Positions 7,342-13,409 of a stretch of 14,799 nt of DNA are shown piece by piece. How positions within the stretch are numbered: position 1 is the first letter of the stretch; each line of letters opens with the position of its first letter. The translations under genes and the position numbers were made by a program. This stretch comes from Firmicutes bacterium UBA5493. GTDB lineage: Bacteria; Bacillota; Limnochordia; Darwinibacteriales; Darwinibacteriaceae. Location of the stretch: contig DIPH01000006.1 of NCBI GenBank assembly GCA_002424045.1, positions 1 to 14,799 on the forward strand, in the 5' to 3' direction. The notes under the pieces are model-generated. The model saw nothing but the letters and a program-made list of their open reading frames with translations. It ran no database searches and was not told the origin of the DNA.

Positions 7342-8001
7342 TCAATATCGGTCACAATCGTCCGCCTTTCTACCAATCCCATGTTCCCAGGCCCAGGCCA
7401 CTACCTGTGCATGATTCGACAATTGCAGGACTTCCTTAATGTTAGCCATATGGTATTTTACCGTTCGTTCACTGATAAAAAGACGTTTCCCTACCTCGAC
7501 ATACTCTAGCCCTCGAGCCACCAACTCCAAAACTTCAACTTGCCGTTCGTTGAGTAGATCCTTATAGGGATTCAACTGGGAATGTGCACGTTGTACCCGG
7601 AACTCCTGTAAGATTTGGTTCTCCAAACCTGGAGAAAAGGGATTTCTCCCCTTCTGCAATTCCAAGAGTCCCGAGATGATCTCCGTATCTTCTAGGTTCT
7701 TCAGCAAGTATCCAACTGCGCCAGCCCTAATGGCCCTAAACAATGTGTCTGTCTCCTCAAAACTTGTGAGCATCAAAATCTTTGTGCCTGGTTGTTCGGC
7801 CATGATCTCCCTTGTGGCCGCGATACCATCAAGGATCGGCATATTAATGTCCATAAGAATTACATCAGGTCTTGTAAGGCGAGCCTCTTCGATGGCATCC
7901 AGACCTGTAGAGACGGTGCTCACGATTTCGAAATCAGCACTCAATAGGTTTATTAAACCCTCTACATAGAGGGAATGATCATCAGCAATCATAATCCGCA
8001 T
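7342..8001 (-). CDS. NarL/LuxR-family response regulator
   Basis: 219-residue DNA-binding regulator. The receiver domain has DD at 7-8, the phospho-acceptor Asp at 51 (ILMDINMPILDG), the switch residue in MLTS (77-80) and Lys 101. The C-terminal LuxR-type helix-turn-helix spans about 150-207, with LNERQVEVLELVARG and ISERTVKYHMANI. GGGAGG stands eight bases before the ATG at 8001. It overlaps the 3' end of the kinase gene by 20 bases, so the pair is cotranscribed. It presumably receives phosphate from that HisKA_3 kinase and controls the neighbouring lipoprotein gene; the target is inferred from position only. Confidence 0.93.
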   Translation of the reverse strand: MRIMIADDHSLYVEGLINLLSADFEIVSTVSTGLDAIEEARLTRPDVILMDINMPILDGIAATREIMAEQPGTKILMLTSFEETDTLFRAIRAGAVGYLLKNLEDTEIISGLLELQKGRNPFSPGLENQILQEFRVQRAHSQLNPYKDLLNERQVEVLELVARGLEYVEVGKRLFISERTVKYHMANIKEVLQLSNHAQVVAWAWEHGIGRKADDCDRY

Positions 8002-9706
8002 GTTCAGGGCCTCCCTTCAGGGGAAATTCCACGCGTATTTCTGTTCTACCAGGCGCGGAGCTAATCTGTAACTCCCCCCCAAGAAGGAGAGCCCGTTCGG
8101 CCATGATCGATAGACCCGAAGCGCCTTGGCTGAATCCAAGCGTAGATGTAGGGTTAAAGCCAACTCCGTTATCAGTAATGGTCAAAACCCAGTTTGCACT
8201 TGAAGGGTGGAGGCGTACTTCTACTACGTTAGCCCCGGAATGCTTCCGAATATTGTTGAGAGCTTCCTTTACGATGCCACACAACTGAATCTTAGTTTCC
8301 ACAGAGAAATCACAAGGGGCTACATCCATGCGGACGTTGTCCGGTTCGAAATATTCATGCTCCCTGAGTCTAGTTAGTTCCTTGTTTAGGAGCACGGTTA
8401 AGCTAGTCCGGTCATACTCCCTAGCCCGCATACCATGAACATAATCACGCATTTCGTGTTGTGCTTCATCTAGAACCTCGCCAAGGCGGAGTAGATACTC
8501 ATGGGCCCTTTCGGTATTTCCTCGTTGCAGTTCACGGCCGATTGCCCGTACCTGAATGCTACTAAACCCCATGACTTGTCCTAGATTGTCATGGAGGTCT
8601 TGGGTAAACCGCGTCCGCTCTGCAGAAATTGCCACCTCTTGTTGTTCCAAGCTAAGTCTCGCTTGCGCCAGTTTTAACTCAGTGATGTCGTTGATGACCA
8701 TGACCTCCCCGCGCACATGGCCTTGATGGTCTCTGATAGCCGACACGAATGCTTCATAATAATGTTCTTCCCCCTGAACCCCTCGCTGGATTTCCAGATG
8801 TCGGCCAGCCTCTCGAGATGGATCGAGGTCCAGGGCAGCCAACTCAGTGGAAATATCCTGGAGAGACATGCCCAGCAACGAGGCCCTTACTTCAGTAACA
8901 AACATATGGCAAAAGGCTGGATTGAAGTCCACCACTCGGCCATAGTTGTTCACAACAACAACCGCGGTCTCCATGGCTTCTAGTACTTTATCCCAAGCAA
9001 TGGGCACAAGCATAAATAAGTCAAAGCGATAGATACCCCAGAACATCAAACCTGCGGAAATTGAAAACACGATGGGAGTCACATCATAGGCGGTGATAGG
9101 ACTAAGCCCGAGAACGTAAAGGAGATTTGAGAGTACCACCAGACTAATTCCTGCCAAGAGAAAGAGCGCTTGCCCCCTGTAAATACTATTTTTCTTGGTC
9201 AACGCTTGGCTGAGCAAATAGATGGACAAGAAATTTAGTGCGTATGATTGTGTGAAGTGAACCCAGAACCAGGGTCCATACTGCTTATCCAGTACATAAA
9301 ACGGGCCTGTTGTATCCAGACGAAAGCCCGTTCGCACAAGGCCCCACCAAGGGTCTGTCCAAACCAAAAGAATTGTTATAGCAGGAATAAGAAGCAAGGG
9401 TAGGACATTTTTCCGCTTGAGCCAGTGGGTCCGCCCGCTGAACTGACAGGATGTTAATAGCCACGCAACGGGTCCTAAAGAATACGCCACATACTGCAGA
9501 TTGGCCCAGAATAATTTGTGTTCGATGGTCAAAGCTGAGAGCTCAAAGGCATTGGCACAAGACCACAGAGTGCCTATGGTCATGCATAACCCGAGTATAT
9601 TCGTTCCAAACGTGTGACGATGCTTAGCACCATAAAGTGCTAGTGCACAAGTCATAACGGCAGATGCCATTAGAAAAATGGTATATGGTACGAATTGATA
9701 GGGCAT
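7982..9706 (-). CDS. 7TM-PAS sensor histidine kinase, NarX/DesK-like (HisKA_3)
   Basis: 574-residue membrane kinase. About 230 residues of N-terminal hydrophobic helices match the His_kinase 7TM sensor type, ending in a conserved-looking IYRFDLF segment. A PAS domain follows (about 240-345: AMETAVVVVNNYGRVVDFNPAF, read in parts), then a short coiled linker and a HisKA_3 dimerisation domain with phospho-acceptor His 372 in QDLHDNLGQ. The ATPase domain has the N-box EALNNIRKHS (481-490), G1 DNGVGF (512-517) and G2 GASGLSIMAERA. The frame extends to a TTG at 9811, but nothing there has a usable ribosome site. The ATG at 9706 begins right at the first helix with GGGAG upstream. The ligand is unknown; 7TM and PAS suggest one membrane and one cytosolic input. 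Confidence 0.9.
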   Translation of the reverse strand: MPYQFVPYTIFLMASAVMTCALALYGAKHRHTFGTNILGLCMTIGTLWSCANAFELSALTIEHKLFWANLQYVAYSLGPVAWLLTSCQFSGRTHWLKRKNVLPLLLIPAITILLVWTDPWWGLVRTGFRLDTTGPFYVLDKQYGPWFWVHFTQSYALNFLSIYLLSQALTKKNSIYRGQALFLLAGISLVVLSNLLYVLGLSPITAYDVTPIVFSISAGLMFWGIYRFDLFMLVPIAWDKVLEAMETAVVVVNNYGRVVDFNPAFCHMFVTEVRASLLGMSLQDISTELAALDLDPSREAGRHLEIQRGVQGEEHYYEAFVSAIRDHQGHVRGEVMVINDITELKLAQARLSLEQQEVAISAERTRFTQDLHDNLGQVMGFSSIQVRAIGRELQRGNTERAHEYLLRLGEVLDEAQHEMRDYVHGMRAREYDRTSLTVLLNKELTRLREHEYFEPDNVRMDVAPCDFSVETKIQLCGIVKEALNNIRKHSGANVVEVRLHPSSANWVLTITDNGVGFNPTSTLGFSQGASGLSIMAERALLLGGELQISSAPGRTEIRVEFPLKGGPEHADYDC

Positions 9707-9843
9707 TCCTCTCACTCCCAGAAGGATCGCGTGACGTTTAATTCTCCATAAAAAGACAAGGTTCCTTTCAACTTGATCCTCTAGAATCTGCTTTTTGCTG
9801 TTTTGCCACAAGAAGGTAATCTAGATATAGCTCCTCTTTCTAT

Positions 9844-9884
9844 GAAAAAAAGCGCTAATGCTCAAAACCCCGAGCACTAACGCT
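9844..9884 (-). terminator. Strong rho-independent terminator ending the ORP-like cluster
   Basis: On the minus strand a 13-bp stem (arms 9884-9872 and 9863-9851, two G-U pairs) with an 8-base loop runs directly into seven T. It lies 74 bases after the stop of the last NifX-like gene, and shields the 7TM kinase gene from read-through. The 9885-9957 stretch holds nothing else that I can identify. Confidence 0.9.
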
Positions 9885-9957
9885 ATACTGGGAGCAGACA
9901 TGCGCTGCCTTATTTCAACCTTGTTGGCAACAAAAGCCAGGCAGACCGCCTAGCGTT

Positions 9958-10314
9958 CTATTCGCCACATTCATCATGATATCGATGTTCATGACAAACA
10001 GAACTTGTGGATTTCAGAGAATCGTTCATGTAGTTTTCTGCCGCTGCTTGAGCCTTACCGCGTGCTCCAACAATGACCTCAATGTTCTCTTCGTTGAAGA
10101 TTTCAATGGCTCCGCCACCCATACCTCCCGAAATAATTATGTTCACGCCCATGTCACTCAGGAAGTTGGGCAAGAATCCAGGTCTATGCCCAGGATTAGC
10201 AACAACTTCACTTTTAACGATTTGGTTGTCCTCGGTTTCAAAAATCACAAATCCTTCGCAATGTCCAAAGTGCTCAGCCACCATGCCGTTTTCGCTTGCT
10301 ACAGCAATTTTCAT
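9958..10314 (-). CDS. NifX/NifB-like dinitrogenase iron-molybdenum cofactor family protein
   Basis: 118-residue protein of the family that binds FeMo-cofactor precursors or related metal-sulfur clusters (PF02579 type). It opens MKIAVASENGMVAEHFGHC, with His 15, His 18 and Cys 19 in the usual place. The glycine-rich GGMGGGA is at 63-69, with IEVIVGARGKAQAA at 78-91. The last dozen residues are His/Cys-rich (C107, H108, H110, H113, C116), a likely extra metal ligand set. GAGGGGGA precedes the ATG. It is the last gene of the cluster. With no nitrogenase in view, it more likely serves an ORP-like Mo-Cu-S or Fe-S cluster than nitrogen fixation. Confidence 0.88.
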   Translation of the reverse strand: MKIAVASENGMVAEHFGHCEGFVIFETEDNQIVKSEVVANPGHRPGFLPNFLSDMGVNIIISGGMGGGAIEIFNEENIEVIVGARGKAQAAAENYMNDSLKSTSSVCHEHRYHDECGE

Positions 10315-10335
10315 TCTACTTCCCCCTCATGTTCC

Positions 10336-10413
10336 TCAGTACTGTGGTAAAATGTGATTCTTTCGAAGATATGTGTCATTAAATGCAGATGACAATCTTG
10401 GTTGATACGTCAT
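10336..10413 (-). CDS. Possible 25-residue protein of unknown function
   Basis: A short frame starting ATG at 10413 and ending TGA at 10336 encodes MTYQPRLSSAFNDT, then YLRKNHILPQY. AAGGCGG, one base from the ideal AAGGAGG, stands seven bases before the start. The frame fits neatly between the stop of the ATPase gene (10430) and the ribosome site of the NifX-like gene. No family is recognised, and chance cannot be excluded for so short a frame. Confidence 0.3.
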   Translation of the reverse strand: MTYQPRLSSAFNDTYLRKNHILPQY

Positions 10414-10429
10414 TGTAATCCCGCCTTGG

Positions 10430-11308
10430 TTATAGCGTATTTTTCTGTGCAAAAAGCAATTCCATGGCCTTTTCATAAACCGCTCTAACCGCTCTGCCCG
10501 AAGCACAGTCTATCTCTACTATGCTCTGCCCCTTGTTGATGGCTTTTACCGCATCCGAATCAAAGGGTATTCTACCTAGAAGCGGCAGCCCACGCTCTTT
10601 ACAAAACTCTTCTATGCTCTCCGTGTGTTCAATATTGGTGTCATATTTGTTTATACACACTACTATCTTTGTTCTGAATCGTTCCGCCGTGTTTATTATG
10701 CGCTCCATATCACTAATGCCCGATACGGAAGGTTCAGCTACGATTAAGACCATATCAACTCCGCTAAGAGAGGCTATGACAGGACAACCTATTCCAGGAG
10801 ATCCGTCAATAATAGCCAGTTCAACATCTGTCGCCGCGGCTTTCATCTCCTTCTTCACCTCGGTAACGAGCAGTCCCGAAGTTCCGCTACCCATCTTCAG
10901 CTTCGCAGTTGAAAACACGTTTTCGGCATCGGAATACAGCATCAATTCTCCAGCTACATCTGGTTCCATAGTCATGGCTCCTACAGGACAGATGTACTCG
11001 CAAACTCCGCAGCCTTCACAGGCAAATGGATCCACTTCATAACCGTCCTCTACGAAGATGGCGTCAAAGCGACAACTCTCCCTACAGTGATCACATGCAA
11101 TACAGCGTTCACAATCAATAACGGCTTTAGGCAGCCCATAGTAGTCTGTTACCTTTGGTGCGGCATTCCACCTAGCTATGAGGTGCAGATTAGGTGCATC
11201 CACATCACAATCGGCATATGCTCTAACACGGGACAGCTTGATAAATGCGCTAGCAATCGTTGTCTTTCCGGTGCCACCTTTTCCACTAAGGATGAGGAGT
11301 TGCTTCAC
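10430..11308 (-). CDS. MinD/Mrp-like P-loop ATPase with 2x[4Fe-4S] ferredoxin domain
   Basis: 292-residue soluble ATPase of the SIMIBI (ParA/MinD, Mrp/NBP35) class. The deviant Walker A SGKGGTGKTT is at 8-17, and switch I carries DCDVDAPN (33-40). A ferredoxin domain is inserted at about 60-115, with C69-x2-C72-x2-C75-x3-C79 (plus C66) and C97-x2-C100-x2-C103-x3-C107-P. Switch II is IIDGSPGIGCPV, and the adenine-side NKYDTN motif follows. The start is a GTG at 11308 with AGGAGG six bases upstream, overlapping the 3' end of the sister ATPase by 23 bases. Such pairs accompany NifX-like and ORP proteins in strict anaerobes, where they are thought to assemble or insert metal-sulfur clusters. The pair may act as a heterodimer. 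Confidence 0.92.
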   Translation of the reverse strand: MKQLLILSGKGGTGKTTIASAFIKLSRVRAYADCDVDAPNLHLIARWNAAPKVTDYYGLPKAVIDCERCIACDHCRESCRFDAIFVEDGYEVDPFACEGCGVCEYICPVGAMTMEPDVAGELMLYSDAENVFSTAKLKMGSGTSGLLVTEVKKEMKAAATDVELAIIDGSPGIGCPVIASLSGVDMVLIVAEPSVSGISDMERIINTAERFRTKIVVCINKYDTNIEHTESIEEFCKERGLPLLGRIPFDSDAVKAINKGQSIVEIDCASGRAVRAVYEKAMELLFAQKNTL

Positions 11309-12146
11309 AGTGCACCTCCTTAATTACTACATCTAGTAGACTTGAGAATACTTCCTTGTATTTCTCGTCTTTTCTGACGGCTATTTCTGCATTGGAAGTC
11401 AGCAGTCCAAGATCATTACTGAAGGGAATACGGCTCAGGATCTTGATGTCTCTATCTAAGCAGAATACTTCCGCCGGATTCTCCCCTTCCAAGCATTTAT
11501 TCAATACTACACCAAATGGCTTATCAAACAGCTTTACCAAATCATAAACCATAGCTAGATTGTGAACACCAAATAATGTCGGCTCAGCTACTAATAGACA
11601 GTAGTCCGCATCCCGAATGCTTTCCATTACAATGCAAGCACTGCCAGGAGGACAGTCAATGACAACTGTACTATGGGGAATATCCTTGATGCCAGCCAGT
11701 AGATTCTTAATGATTGGAACTCCCGATGCTTCGCCAGTATTGAGTATTCCGGTGTGAATTTTCAAACTCCCCGACATGCCCCTCTGAACCTTCCCGATCA
11801 CCTTGTCTTGCTCAGTTAGCGCTTTTTCGGGGCAAAGCATGACACAGCCACCGCAGGAATGACAAATCTCATCGAAGACAATTAGCCGATCGTTTGTGTA
11901 GGCAAGGGCATTGAATCTGCAGAAATCAACACATTTTCGGCATCCATTACAATAGGTGTCATCCACAACTGGAACTTTGCTTGTTATTTCTTCTTCTTGG
12001 ACATGCTGAGGTTTAAAAAACAGGTGCCCATTTGGCTCCTCCACATCACAATCAATATAGACTGCATCCTGTGCTGCTGCAGCCAAATTTACTGATACCA
12101 GCGTTTTCCCTGTACCACCTTTACCACTGAGAACAGCAATCCGCAC
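11286..12146 (-). CDS. MinD/Mrp-like P-loop ATPase with 2x[4Fe-4S] ferredoxin domain (sister copy)
   Basis: 286-residue paralogue of the downstream ATPase, with the same order of parts. Walker A SGKGGTGKT is at 7-15 (Leu replaces the second Thr), and DCDVEEPNGH is at 32-41. The inserted ferredoxin has C66-x2-C69-x2-C72-x3-C76 and C95-x2-C98-x2-C101-x3-C105-P; switch II is VIDCPPGSAC. Longer frames begin at 12179 and 12164, but GGAGGAG sits six bases before the GTG at 12146, giving the clean family start MRIAVLSGKGG. This start is one base after the stop of the NifX-like gene, so the two are coupled. Divergence between the two ATPases suggests separate subunits, not redundant copies. Confidence 0.92.
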   Translation of the reverse strand: MRIAVLSGKGGTGKTLVSVNLAAAAQDAVYIDCDVEEPNGHLFFKPQHVQEEEITSKVPVVDDTYCNGCRKCVDFCRFNALAYTNDRLIVFDEICHSCGGCVMLCPEKALTEQDKVIGKVQRGMSGSLKIHTGILNTGEASGVPIIKNLLAGIKDIPHSTVVIDCPPGSACIVMESIRDADYCLLVAEPTLFGVHNLAMVYDLVKLFDKPFGVVLNKCLEGENPAEVFCLDRDIKILSRIPFSNDLGLLTSNAEIAVRKDEKYKEVFSSLLDVVIKEVHCEATPHP

Positions 12147-12147
12147 A

Positions 12148-12516
12148 TTAATCTCCTCCATGCCCGTGAAATCCAGCATGGATGTCTTCTAATAGAGGAA
12201 GTGTCCCATCTTTAGAGGCATCAATATTCTCCTTTACCGAAGCGGATGTTGTTTTGAATATCTTGATGCCAGCAGATTGGAGTACCTTAGACGCATTTTC
12301 TCCGCACCGAGGTGTCAACAAGGCGCTTACTTGGTTGTCTACCATGATTTGCGCAGCCTTGATCCCTGCACCACCTGGATTTGTCAAGGCACTGTTGTCA
12401 ATAAAAGTCGATTCTTCTGTTTCCGTCTCGTAAATAAGGAAGTAAGGTGCGCGTCCAAAGGATACACATACATTTGTACCCAGATCCTTTTCATCTACAG
12501 GAATTGCTATTTTCAT
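12148..12516 (-). CDS. NifX/NifB-like dinitrogenase iron-molybdenum cofactor family protein (first copy)
   Basis: 122-residue member of the same family as the last gene of the cluster, but clearly divergent. It opens MKIAIPVDEKDLGTNVCVSFG, carries NPGGAGIKAAQ near 46-56 and TPRCGENA at 68-75 (Cys 71 in the cofactor-pocket position), and ends with a His-rich tail (H113, H117, H119). GGAGG lies six bases before the ATG at 12516. The ribosome site of the following ATPase is inside its last codons. Having two different NifX-like proteins with two ATPases in one operon argues for a carrier/scaffold pair for a metal-sulfur cluster. Confidence 0.9.
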   Translation of the reverse strand: MKIAIPVDEKDLGTNVCVSFGRAPYFLIYETETEESTFIDNSALTNPGGAGIKAAQIMVDNQVSALLTPRCGENASKVLQSAGIKIFKTTSASVKENIDASKDGTLPLLEDIHAGFHGHGGD

Positions 12517-12534
12517 AAGAATCCTCCAATCTGG

Positions 12535-12885
12535 CTATTGCCTACCATGCCTACGCCTATGACACCCACGTCCACAACCGTTTCCTTTGCCATCACAAAG
12601 CAAGAATTCACCGCCTTCGATCCAGAGAACTTTCCCGTTAACTAGAGACTCTGCAAGCTTCTTTCTTGCCTCACTATAAATCCCCTGAACTGTTGTGCGT
12701 GAGATGTCCATCTGGTCGGCACATTCTTCCTGGGTGAATCTTTCCAGGTCAATGAGGCGGATTGTTTCATATTCGTCAACGTTCATAATGATTGCATTTT
12801 TGGAATCCACAGGGGAACCAAGAGGACCGAATCGATCATTGTCAGGAAGGCCACAAACTCTTCTCCACTTTCTTGGTCTTGGCAT
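12535..12885 (-). CDS. DUF134 family helix-turn-helix protein
   Basis: 116-residue protein starting MPRPRKWRRV, the signature opening of DUF134. Residues about 35-80 hold a sigma-70 region 4-like HTH (MNVDEYETIRLIDLE, then TQEECADQMDISRTTVQGI), so it probably binds DNA. The C-terminal tail is Cys/His/Arg-rich (C97, C104, C108, H109, H113) and may bind a metal or metal-sulfur group, which would make it a metal- or cluster-responsive regulator. The ATG at 12885 has GAGGTG about eight bases upstream. It lies between the DUF5320 gene and the first NifX-like gene, the usual neighbourhood of this family in anaerobes. It may control the operon promoter at 13310-13283. Confidence 0.9.
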   Translation of the reverse strand: MPRPRKWRRVCGLPDNDRFGPLGSPVDSKNAIIMNVDEYETIRLIDLERFTQEECADQMDISRTTVQGIYSEARKKLAESLVNGKVLWIEGGEFLLCDGKGNGCGRGCHRRRHGRQ

Positions 12886-12902
12886 GTTCTTTCACCTCAA
12901 TT

Positions 12903-12942
12903 ACAACAGAGGATAGCAAAGTGTTTTGCTAACCTCTGTTGT
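12903..12942 (-). other. Long hairpin between the DUF5320 and DUF134 genes
   Basis: Two 18-base arms (12942-12925 and 12920-12903 on the minus strand) pair with a single mismatch around a four-base loop. No T-run follows: the next bases are the leader and ribosome site of the DUF134 gene. It is therefore not an ordinary terminator. It could stabilise or process the mRNA so that the first gene is made in excess, or be an operator or protein-binding leader element. Confidence 0.8.
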
Positions 12943-12947
12943 TCTCC

Positions 12948-13238
12948 TTACAAATCTCCCAATTCGTCATCAATTTCGTCAAGACGTGCCTTCAGCATGT
13001 CCCTTTGTTCTTGAAGTAGTTCTCTCTGTGTTCTAGCGAAAGGCTGATTCCAGACAATACCTCGACCAAAACCACGGCCGAAGCCACGCCCAAAACCGCA
13101 CCTGTAGGCACGTCCACGTCCTAGTCCCCTGCCAAAGCCAGCACCATACCTTACTGCGTTATCCTCCGTGCAAGGTCCTAAGCCTCGTCCGGTCATCGGC
13201 CCTGCACCCATTGGTCCAGATCCATCTATTCCAGGCAA
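12948..13238 (-). CDS. DUF5320 family Gly/Arg-rich protein
   Basis: 96-residue protein. Its start MPGIDGSGPMGAGPMTGRGL matches the DUF5320 hallmark (GPMGxGPMTGRGxGxC), with Cys 23. Residues about 34-60 are tandem GFGRG/GLGRG units, and the C-terminal third (about 70-96) is a charged coiled coil (QRELLQEQRDMLKARLDEID). The frame is open to a TTG at 13277, but GGGGGGTGA, five bases before the TTG at 13238, and the family opening place the start there. It is the first gene after the promoter. DUF5320 genes commonly accompany NifX-like and DUF134 genes in anaerobes; the biochemical role is unknown. The coil suggests oligomers and the Gly-Arg repeat a flexible or nucleic-acid-binding segment. Confidence 0.85.
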   Translation of the reverse strand: MPGIDGSGPMGAGPMTGRGLGPCTEDNAVRYGAGFGRGLGRGRAYRCGFGRGFGRGFGRGIVWNQPFARTQRELLQEQRDMLKARLDEIDDELGDL

Positions 13239-13282
13239 ATCACTCACCCCCCCGTTTCCGGCATATGTCGCTTTCAACTTTC

Positions 13283-13310
13283 ATTATACAAAGTTTACGG
13301 CACATGTCAA
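13283..13310 (-). promoter_or_regulatory. Near-consensus sigma-A promoter of the ORP-like cluster
   Basis: On the minus strand TTGACA (13310-13305), a 16-bp spacer and TATAAT (13288-13283), both hexamers perfect. The start site should be near 13276, leaving about 37 bases before the TTG start at 13238. Such a strong core promoter normally needs a repressor or a downstream control. Desulfovibrio ORP operons instead use sigma-54. Confidence 0.82.
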
Positions 13311-13348
13311 TAACTATTTCTGATTCTTCCCTTTCCTTTTTACTTCCA

Positions 13349-13371
13349 TTTTGTCATTTTGTCATTTGTCA
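13349..13371. repeat. Three tandem TTTGTCA repeats upstream of the cluster promoter
   Basis: TTTTGTCA (13349-13356), TTTTGTCA (13357-13364) and TTTGTCA (13365-13371) stand end to end, about 40 bp upstream of the -35. The period of 7-8 bp is not a helical turn, so they may be a slippage product or a binding site for an oligomeric regulator. The rest of the gap (13278-13409) shows no gene and no terminator. Confidence 0.6.
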
Positions 13372-13409
13372 CCCCTGAACACAATCTCAAAGTCCAACAG
13401 CGAGGCGGA

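Noticed and set aside
7009..7509. A 166-codon open frame on the plus strand opposite the lipoprotein and NarL-type regulator genes.
   Set aside because: It spans two well-supported minus-strand genes and the promoter between them, with no ribosome site and no domain.
7982..9811. A longer 7TM kinase starting at the TTG at 9811.
   Set aside because: The only purine-rich site is about 20 bases away and the extra 35 residues are not typical of the family; the ATG at 9706 begins at the first membrane helix.
9976..10350. A 124-codon open frame on the plus strand opposite the last NifX-like gene.
   Set aside because: The minus strand encodes a clear conserved family with its own ribosome site; the plus-strand translation has no recognisable domain and is an antisense shadow.
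10430..12146. Cell-division MinD or plasmid ParA partition proteins, suggested by the deviant Walker A.
   Set aside because: Both carry an inserted two-cluster ferredoxin domain and no MinE, ParB or centromere-like repeats are nearby.
9958..12516. Nitrogen fixation, suggested by the NifX/NifB-like proteins.
   Set aside because: No nifHDK, nifE/N or radical-SAM NifB is present, and the partners (DUF134, DUF5320, ferredoxin-MinD ATPases) are those of ORP-like loci.
12903..12942. A rho-independent terminator between the DUF5320 and DUF134 genes.
   Set aside because: No T-run follows the stem on either strand side that would matter; the next bases are the leader of the downstream gene.
13349..13371. 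A CRISPR array or transposon end, suggested by tandem repeats.
   Set aside because: Units are 7-8 bp with no spacers, and there is no cas gene, transposase or inverted terminal repeat.
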